Shown: positions 55,608-64,000 of the stretch, piece by piece
Layout of the letters: the number at the start of each line of letters is the position of its first letter
Position numbering within the stretch: the stretch's first letter is position 1
Origin: Miscanthus floridulus
Taxonomy: Eukaryota > Streptophyta > Magnoliopsida > Poales > Poaceae
Reading direction: 5' to 3'
Length of the DNA: 64,000 nucleotides
Assembly (NCBI RefSeq): GCF_019320115.1
Contig: NC_089584.1
Coordinates: forward strand, 104,461,111 to 104,525,110
Translations under genes and position numbers: made by a program
Notes under the pieces: model-generated
Told to the model about the DNA's origin: nothing
The model's input: only the letters and a program-made list of their open reading frames with translations
Databases searched by the model: none

Positions 55608-57680
55608 ATGGCGGCTTATGGGCTAGATGTTGAGTGTCCATACACTTTTGATGGCACACAATTTGCACGGTGGAAAAATTGGATGACATGCAATTTTAAG
55701 TTTATTTACCCTCAAATGTGGTGGATCATAGATGTGGGCTTTTCTCATGCGATTGATAGAAAGAATGCAACCCAAGCATAAAAGAAATGCCTACATCTCG
55801 ATTACCAAGCTACTAATATTTTCTATCAATCTATGGAGGATAGCATATTTGGTGAGATCATGGACATGAAGTCCGCCCATGAGATTTGGATTTATCTTAA
55901 TGAGAAATATGGGATGGTCTCTGATGATGATAATGAGCCCAAAGAGAAGGCACATGAGTGTGTTGAGCATGACCAAAATTCGGTGATTGTGGAAGATTGT
56001 AGCATCTCATGGTCAAGTGATGATGATGATGATCATTCTATCACAAGTTCACTTGACAAGGTTGATGATGATGCCCCCAAGTGATGCAAATTATGATTCT
56101 ACCTCAAGCACACTTGGTGATGATGATGATGGTTCATGCTTGGACCATGATTGTGATGCTACTACAAGCCCATCCACTATACCACATTGCTTCATATCAC
56201 AAGGTGACACCAAGGTATCTAATGCTAATGTGGTTGATCATGTTGATTCATATGATGAGCTTATAGATAGACTTGCTAGCATGACCATGTCTTTAGAAAA
56301 TGAGAAAGCTAAAACAATAAAATTAGAAAAACAAAACTCATGTCTAAAGAATTCATGTGAACATCATAAGCACTTACTTGATGTTCTTAAATCTTCATAT
56401 GATGAGCTAAAATTGACTCATGAGAAGCTTCTTGCATCTCATAAAGAATTATTAGAACAACATGCTTCTCTCATTAAAGCATTTCCGAAGAAACTTAAAA
56501 ATAATGAGAGCTCATCACATGAGTCAAGTGATCAATTGCAACATGACTAACTCTTGTGATGTAGGGAAGAAGCATGTATCTACCTCTTGTAATGATTTAT
56601 TAGATATGCTATGTTCTTCACAAATAGATGCTTGTTCTACTTCTATGTCTTATGAGACTAACATTTTGAAGGAGAACAATGAGCTCAAAATAGAAGTGAA
56701 GAAATTGAGCAACAAGTTAGAGGGGTGCTACAACTCTCAAGTCACCTTTGAGCACATGTTGAACAATAAAAGAAGCTATGGTGACAAGAGTGGCATTGGC
56801 TTCAACAAGAGCAAGGGCAAGAAAATGAAAAAGCAAGAACAAAATAAGCTATCTCATTTCGTGTGCTTCAAATGCCATGAGATGGGTCGCCTTGCCAAAT
56901 CTTACCCAACCAAGAAGCCAAAAATGAGGCCACAAGATGAAAAGAATAAGCCCCAAGTTCAAATCAAGATCAACCATGAAGATGGTGGTGACTTAATGAA
57001 GAAGAAGAAGAAGAAGACAAGAAGGGGTGGAAAAGAAGGCATCCAATGCAAACTCAAGATGCCAAGATAATGAGCAAGAATGAAGATGAAAAGAAAGTCT
57101 ATGCTCATATCAAGTGCTTCAAGTGTGGAGATACATGACACTTTGCCTTGAGATGTCCTACCAAGCTTGAGAAGAAGGCTCAAGCAACTCATGAGAGGCA
57201 AGGCAATGAGGAGCACCACATGAGCAAGGAAGAAAAGGCCCAATCAAAAAGAAAGTGCTACTCGTGCCGGGAAAGAGGACACATGGCTCATTCATGTCCC
57301 CTAACTATTCGCCTAAATGGTTGTTAGCCCATTTACACACCATTTAAATGCTACACTGTGGTACACCATTTCCATTTAATCGGTTGTTGTGACCGTTTAA
57401 ATGGCTGTTTTGCCCGTTTAAACATCCGTTTTGCCTGAATAATGGGCTAAACGGTAGGTGACCGACTGTTTATCGTTTAGCATTTTGGATAACACTACCC
57501 CTAGGTAATAATTCTAAGCCCATTTCATTTGATGATCATGCTGTGCTTAGAAAGGATGGCAATGGTACCTCATTGGTTGGAATTGCAAAACATCCCGCTA
57601 TTCATACTAAGGCTATGCCTAAGTATGTTGCTCCTAACTTGAGAGGACCCAAACTAGTTTGGGTACTATCGAAAAGTGGA
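55608..57680 (+). pseudogene. Copia-2 gag with three zinc knuckles
   Basis: The ATG at 55608 opens with MAAYGLDVECPYTFDGTQFA followed by RWKNWM, a Copia gag N-terminus. A TAA near 55779-55781 (likely CAA to TAA) and a frame change near 56084 break it. Coiled Lys/Glu-rich stretches follow (56270-56550 and 56660-56760). Zinc knuckles occur at about 56866 (CFKCHEMGRLAKSY, last Cys lost), 57117 (CFKCGDT-stop-HFALRC) and 57257 (CYSCRERGHMAHSC). A 200-bp insert splits the sequence right after the third knuckle. The frame then continues (about 57504-57680) with KHPAIHTKAMPKYVAPNLRG. Gag packages the element RNA. Confidence 0.75.
57304..57503. mobile_element. 200-bp insertion after the third gag zinc knuckle
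   Basis: The coding sequence is interrupted after TCATGTCCCCTA, and CCCCTA recurs at 57498-57503 before GGTAATAATTC, where the gag frame resumes. The insert is rich in CGTTTAAA/TTTAAACG palindromes (for example GACCGTTTAAATGG and GCCCGTTTAAACATCC). It looks like a small hAT-type MITE with a 6-8-bp duplication. Confidence 0.5.
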
Positions 57681-57689
57681 TGATTGTTT

Positions 57690-60600
57690 GTTGGTACCAT
57701 GGGCATTGGAGGCTTGGTTCACGTGGTACTCATTGTGTTGATCATGTGATTGAGCCAAGTATTGACAAATGATGGTTATTTTCTCAATGCCATGACAAGA
57801 TAGTGAAGTCCCAGAGCTATCAACATACAAGTGCAACACTCGTATTGTGGATGATTTATTGATATATTTGATGGCTTGCAAAGATATGAGTTGGAGCTTG
57901 CTAATTGGATGATCATGGGTCAACCAAGGTATATCTCTTGTTGATCATTTTATTTGGGTGCATATGAGTTGATTGAATTGGATAAATATGCAATGTTTGC
58001 TATGAGATGATTGAATGGATAAATACTTAGTAATCAAGTTTGGATTGATTTAAGTTAGATAAATTCATAATATGACCTTTAGTAAGTAGATTGAATGAAT
58101 ATATGTCTTGTGAAAGTATTCAAATAAGTTAGTTTTAAGTTTGATTCACATTAGATGAAGAATAGCTCAAATAATTAAAATCTGTCCTATATTGCAAAAT
58201 CTGAGCTAGCTGTGATCTTAGTCATGTTTGAGTGACCAAATCTACTTGGATTGGCATGAAATTTGGTATGCATGCTCTAGACTTATGGTATGAGATTTTG
58301 TAGAAATTTCATGAGAATTGGATAAGAGATGCTTTGGTCTTGGAGTAGATCTTGTCAGCTATAGTGCACAGTTTTCAGCATATAGCAGTGGTGGAAGAAT
58401 TGAAATATGGTAGCAATATAGAAGTCAAATGAAGCTCAAATTTTTACAAATTCTATATGACTAAGTGAATCACATCTCCACCAAATTTTGTGGCACTTGG
58501 ATCTGTTTATTGGGAGTTATGGATTATTCTTTGAAGGGTACAGAATCTGTCAGAAAAGTGACCATTATTGGATTGATCAAGAGTCACTTTTATTGAAAGG
58601 TCTTCAAGTGGGAATCATTTTTATAAGTATTTAAGGTACCTAAGTTTGGTTTTGAGATGATCTAAAAGCATGACAAGCAAAGAGTACAAGGCCATTTGAT
58701 TGTGGAGTGTACTTGGCATACATTTGATACTCAAATTGAATTTCAAGACCAAGCTCAAGATGAAGATGAAGTTTTAAGTTATAGAGATTATTGGAGATCT
58801 TTTGGTAGACAGAAAAGGACTTAAAGAAGGAATCAAGGTTACTCATTAAGTTAAGTCCATCACTTGGATCAATCAATCAAATTATTTCAAGTGAGTATCA
58901 AGAATGGCTTTTTGGAGAGAGGTCACTTCTTCCTAGTGTAGGGGCTTGCCACCTATGTGTAGGTAAACCAAGTGTGGTACTTGGAAGGCTAACATGGAAG
59001 TGGTGATCTGAGAGACATTTGAGATGCCTAGCTGAAGTAATCAAAAGGTTGATCAAGAAAAGAAAGCAACACCCAAAAGAGAGCTAGTCATGGCAATTCA
59101 AGTGATATTCCAAATAGTGCTCTCATACAAGCATTGATCAAGAAAAGAAGCAAGCCAACCACAACAAGAAAGTGCACTTGATAATAAGTGGTATTCATTC
59201 ATATGGGTAAAGAATGGAATTCAACTATGGTATCTATTGGTCTTCACCAAGCTTATAATTGGAACTTCACATTGCTATTGGAGTAATGAATTGGAATCTA
59301 TGTGACTATCCTCTACTCCAACATAGCAAAGGTATCATTATGATGTGCATGATCATTTCATCCCTTACTAGTATGCGGTTAGTGCATATAGTACATGCTT
59401 CATAGGATCATGCATAACAAATGAAATGTTTAAATTCATAGCCTACCACTATTGCTTGAATGATTACTTGATCTAGTGGTTAGTACATGAATTTGTTTAT
59501 GAGCCTAGTGAACCCAAGTGCTTGACTTCAATTTGGATTGCTAACAAGTGACAAGTACAACATTGGCAAGATAACCCTTGCAAGAGGTGTGAAGAAGCTT
59601 GTCATTGGTTCAAACCGGACTTGAAGCTTAGGCAAATCAATTTAGTTCAAGTCAATCATAGAAGCTTATGATAGTGATAAGAGTACAAGCACAAGACAAC
59701 AATGTAAATGGATATCTAGTTTGGTTGTTTCAAGTAGTATCTAGACTCAAATGATTTTTCATCAAGAATCTACAAGTGCTGTCTAGATCAACTTACAAGT
59801 GATATCATACAAGTGGTACTCATGAAGATAGCAAATGTTCAAGAAATGGTTTTTATTGACAAATCAACCCTACACGTGGTATCACATCTCTACACATGGT
59901 ATCATTCATACAAGATGGTGGTTCCACAAGTGATCCTTAACTTGAAGTGATCATCATATGAAGAATGCATCCCTCACATACAAGAGCTCAAGTTTATCAA
60001 GTGGATGACCCATGCTATGACATAGGGGGAGGTGTCCCACCAATTGGTATCAAGGTCAAAGATCCTATGTGTGGTATCTCAAGAGCTATACAAGTGGTGT
60101 TATTCCAACACATGTAGTGGTGTGCATAAAAAATGCAAGATTCAAGTGTCAAGCATCTACCCCCAAGTGCAACCCTTTGTATCAAAAGAGGCATACCTTT
60201 TGTGGAAATTTATGACAAAGGGGAAGAGATTGGTACAAAAATATGAAATATGCAAGAGGTGTTAAGGAGAAGTTGAATTTGAACATGGATATGGACAAAG
60301 AGTGAGGAACATTGAAGAATGGAGAAGGATCAAAGTTCTTGGACAAGAGAAGCACACAAGTAGAGGGAGCAAGCTTATGAAATTGATTGGTTGCATTTGA
60401 TATGTGCATATTCATGTGCTTGCTTGCATTGCATAAGTTTTAAAATTGATATGCATGCTTGTGTGGTGTATGCTAGTTGTAGAACTTGAATGATATCTAG
60501 ACACTTGGTGTATTTTTCAAGTAATGCTAGTACCTTGATTCTAATGTTGATCTCACGAGGTATTTAGTGTTTTTATTTCCAAGTGATATCTAGCTAACCA

Positions 60601-60893
60601 TGGTGCTAAGGATGAACTTAAAGGTGCAACTTTGATTGGTATCGCACTTCAAAGGTTTATTCTATACACCTTAGCATCATTGGTAGTAATTACTCTCTCA
60701 CAATTTCAATCTATGCATATGTGCGAGCTTCAAACCAAACACTCTAGCATATATGTAGGGGGAGCTAATACTACCAATTTAGGTTCGTGATACTTGTCCA
60801 AAATCATTTACACATGGTAAAATTGCTTGGGCAAGCAACATGAATCCATTTAAGCTTAATTTCCATATCTTTGTAGAGTTGCCATCAATTACC
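57690..60893. other. Copia-2 non-coding internal region
   Basis: 3.2 kb of AT-rich sequence without any pol domain or long frame. Around 58220-58400 it has an ordinary repeat-like texture. From about 59560 it is related to the post-RNase H region of Copia-1. Confidence 0.55.
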
Positions 60894-60906
60894 AAAAAAG
60901 GGGAGA
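60894..60906 (+). promoter_or_regulatory. Copia-2 polypurine tract
   Basis: AAAAAAGGGGAGA, two bases before the 3' LTR at 60908. Confidence 0.8.
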
Positions 60907-60907
60907 T

Positions 60908-61443
60908 TGAAATATTCTTGTTTGGTTTTGGAAATTGAGTGACAACCTAGGTGGACTAATTGTGTTTATGTGAGATACACAGGTGATTAGTCCATAGATA
61001 CATGTGTGTGAGCAACATATGCCATGGAGGTGAAAATGGCTTGGAGATGTTGCAAAGCTCACACATGTGATGATGAAGGAGTTCATTGCACATGAGACAT
61101 GACATTGAGTCATGTGATCAAGGTGGAGAAGATCAAGACATGACTTGGCTCGATGGACCAGTTGCAAGTGTGAAGGGCAAGTTGAGTGATGACTTGGCAC
61201 CGATGGACCGAAGCAACGGTGAAGAGCAAGTGAAATCAAGATCGATGAACCAATATGATCATGTGATGATATGAAGTAGATCATATCATTGTTGATCATA
61301 TTGGTGCATGTGTTGCATCAACATTGGAGGAGATGGAATGGAATGCGCAAGGCAAAGGTTTAACCTAGGGCATTTCATTTCACCAATCATATGCGTGTAG
61401 AGAAGTTGATGATCAGGTTTAGGATAGATGGTCGTACTATTAA
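60908..61443 (+). repeat. Copia-2 3' LTR, truncated by insertion
   Basis: Matches 53043-53575 with substitutions. It stops at GTACTATTAA, where the 5' LTR continues with GAGGGGCAAACTTG. Confidence 0.85.
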
Positions 61444-64000
61444 TGAAATGATCCTAATTTCCTCGAAGGGAAATCCACAGATTCGAAGTATAACGTGATA
61501 GTCCCAGGTGATAATCCATCACATTATCAAATAACAGTCGATATCACAGTCATACATCAAATACTTGTCATATAGAGAGTACAAATAGCAAGGTTTACTC
61601 ATTATTACATCGCCACTTGGTGAAATCACTTAGAGCATGCAGCATCCAGAACAGCATCAAGTATAAAGGTAGTGGATGTCAACTCCATCTTCTCAACCAA
61701 ACATGAGCGCAGGAACAAGACCTCTAATCCGCCCAACCATCTCCCTGATAGTTGTACTCAGGCTCGAAACCTATCAAATAATTATCAGTACGATTTGTAC
61801 TGGCCACCGGCTCCCACCCTATGCTTTGTGTTTGCTTTGTGGTAGTGGAATGCAAGGGTAGAGTGTAATAGAACTAACCAATTATATGAAATTAAGTAAG
61901 AAAATCATCCGCCAGAGCAGACGATTTAGCAAACTTAAGCCCGTATAACCCGGTAGTCCGTGAAATCACGAAGGATTTCAAACCAATTTCCATTCCAGCC
62001 AAGATCGTAATAAGTTTAGTAGTCACCATCACATATTACATAAAAGTTGCATCTCAGATACACCAGAGTTTAAACATAGTTATTACAAAACAAGTTCGAA
62101 TAAAAGTAGCGGAAGCCATTTGTTCAAACGACACACACTCACACGGAGTTCAAATATAGTGCCAGCGAATGATCATCTCCAACAAAAGCATTAGACGAGA
62201 CGTAAGAAATGACCATGCCCATGGTCCTAAGCATCACCCATCGTAGGATAAAGGCAGTTGATACAGTAGCCGTAATACATCTGCTCATCTGCAACAAGTG
62301 GGAATAAAACCCTGAGTACGAGAAGGTACTCAGCTAGACTTACCCAATATAACCGAAAATAAGTGACACCAAGGATTATGAAGGGCTTTATAGTAGGGTA
62401 GCTGACTCATTTGCAAAAAGAAGCATTTTTAGCATTTCAAGACCCTTTTCAAAAGCATTATTATCAAGTTAATTGTTATTAACCTACCGACTAGATTTGC
62501 ACCTATACTAGAGCATACATGTGATTAAGCAAATAATGATAACCAATGATCATTAAACAACTTCCATAATGTCATATTCATTATAACTGTCCAAGTGTTC
62601 CATGAACATTACTACGATGAAGTAACTCAAGTCAAGTGCTCACTATCCAGGAGCGATGGCGATTCGAATCGATTCCTAACCAGCTGGTGATTTATTCCTT
62701 ACACAAACCTCACTCACCTGCTAAAGTGAGATATTGATCACCGAGTCAACTATCCAGGAATCTCGAGTTTGCTAGGAACCACATGTACCCGGGGGCCGAC
62801 CGACTGCACTTTAGTCTTATCATCTCGCCCCCATGTCCTACCACACCTGCTCCAGCACAGTGCGCTGCGGGCAATCTACTCGGCCCGAATAATCTCCTAG
62901 CTTGCAGTCAGGAAGGTACTTTATCTGGCCAGCTAAATGTAAGGCATGCGTTCAATATGACTCGAGGCCCAACAACTGGTCGGTCCTTAATCGACACAGA
63001 CGAAAAGCACTACAGTCCAAAACTCTATCAAGTCTCCGTCCGGTCTCAACTTCATTTAACACTTAGTTATACCATGACTTCATAGTCATCCAAGCAGATC
63101 TAGGTAACCACCTATAGCTCGCAGGTGACAGGAAATCACCCGACTTCTACCGGTCTAAGCCAGCTAAGCATTGACTCGACTGCGGATACCAAGGGTAACA
63201 AGGATATAGTATAACAAAGTTAAACAAGGTATAATGCAACAACGGTTGCAAACAACTCCTAAACGTAATGCATCAATTAAAGTAAAGTATTTAATTAAAA
63301 ATTGCAAACCAGGAGAAAATGCTCCGGGGCTTGCCTCTCTCGAAGGAGCTCGGGCGGTGATCGGGGCACTCCGGAAGTTCCTCAACGTCCTCCTCGTCGG
63401 CTTCGGGCACTTCCTGCGGCTGCACCTCGAGCTGCTCCTCGGGCTCCTCAGGTATGATGACTGGGTTCTCGGTTTGCGATCCTGTATGATGCAATGTGCG
63501 TAAGCGCTTATACAATCGGTGCATTGAATGAGATGAATACAATGGATATGTTTGAATGCAAGGTAGTCAACATCATCCAAGAACATATACTACAAGCACA
63601 TGTCATCTACTGCATTCTCTTCTACTACTAATATGCTAAATCAACACATCTTATTAAATGCTTCAAAGATACACCAAAGCTTCACTGATTTCTTAATCAT
63701 ACTTAAAGCAACACTTGATTAAACCTTAATTAATAATAGGTTTGAATAGAACATCTATTTTTATTGCTTAGAAAAATCTTAGAAATTTACTACAGCACAG
63801 TACTACCCTAAATAGTCTACTATTAGATTTTCATGGTATTTGAATGAGTGGATTAGCCTACACAAAAATAACAAGCTATGGCAAGATTATGAACATGAAA
63901 ATACTTTGTACTGCGAAAAGTGTCAAACAACAGAGTTAGCATTTTTCCTATGTTCTTCATAGCATACAATTACTGTACAAAAATTATCACATGCATATTT
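61444..64000. mobile_element. LTR-type element inserted in the Copia-2 3' LTR (continues past the window)
   Basis: It begins TGAAATGATCC right after ATTAA (61439-61443), so it probably starts at an LTR end in minus orientation. The part 61940-63340 is homologous to 48190-49640. No coding region is recognised; a minus-strand acidic frame at 63291-63542 (IPEEPEEQLEVQPQEV) has no known match. The right end is outside the window, so the target duplication cannot be checked. Confidence 0.6.

Larger units (their letters stand above)
53043..61443 (+). mobile_element. Copia-type element 2, gag-only derivative (3' LTR interrupted)
   Basis: A 5' LTR (TGAAAGGTCC...CCTACA), primer-binding site, gag with several zinc knuckles, long non-coding middle, polypurine tract and the start of the 3' LTR (TGAAATATTC at 60908). 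No protease, integrase, RT or RNase H is visible between 57690 and 60890. The segment near 59560-59640 resembles the region just after RNase H of Copia-1 (AGGTGTGAAGAAGCTT and the AAATCAATTTA part), so the 3' architecture is shared while pol is missing. The 3' LTR is cut at 61443 by another element, and its end lies outside the window or beyond the insert. Confidence 0.75.

Overview
The window is a piece of a grass nuclear genome, most likely from the PACMAD side (sorghum/sugarcane/Miscanthus-like). The reasons are a plant WD40-like gene with canonical GT-AG introns, an intronless chloroplast PPR gene that matches HCF152, class XII LRR receptor kinases with the usual intron after the kinase P+1 loop, an Au-type SINE, Tourist and Stowaway MITEs, and SIRE/Maximus-like Copia elements. 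Most of the 64 kb is transposable-element DNA. I see only two apparently intact host genes. This assignment rests on reading the sequence; no database search was run.

Layout. 18-1849: two adjacent Pack-type elements (3-bp TAA flanks), the first carrying a broken piece of a Shewanella-like protein phosphatase gene. 2798-5834 (-): an intact five-exon WD40-like gene with an Au SINE in intron 1. 5940-24441: a Mutator-like element (MULE) inserted 105 bp upstream of that gene's ATG. The MULE is split by a 14.6-kb Copia element (7406-21973), which is itself split by a solo LTR (10771-12635). All three layers keep recognisable target-site duplications. 24.5-26.4 kb: MITE-like and LINE debris. 26441-30171 (-): LRR-kinase pseudogene 1, with a MITE in its signal-peptide region. 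30.3-34.6 kb: MITEs, a Pack-MULE with a perfect 9-bp duplication (31249-32540), and LINE 3' ends. 35089-38594: an Ac-like hAT element with a perfect 8-bp duplication and a decayed transposase. 39436-39789: a MITE. 40427-43437 (-): LRR-kinase pseudogene 2. 44972-47158 (-): the HCF152-like PPR gene. 48.1-52.5 kb: a large non-coding LTR-like block. 53043-61443: a second Copia-type element that has LTR, PBS, gag and PPT but no visible pol. 61444-64000: the start of another LTR-type repeat inserted in that element's 3' LTR.

How it fits together. The host genes here are PPR and WD40-like housekeeping genes plus a decayed receptor-kinase pair. The transposons show a clear order: MULE first, then Copia, then the element that left the solo LTR. 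The Copia third ORF carries an unusually uniform decay pattern: 14 of the 15 in-frame stops I could place are TAG in Gln-rich sequence. That is what C-to-T loss at methylated CAG sites would give. The most unusual structural idea is that this third ORF lies downstream of an LTR-like palindrome array and an AT-rich box, so it may have its own promoter.
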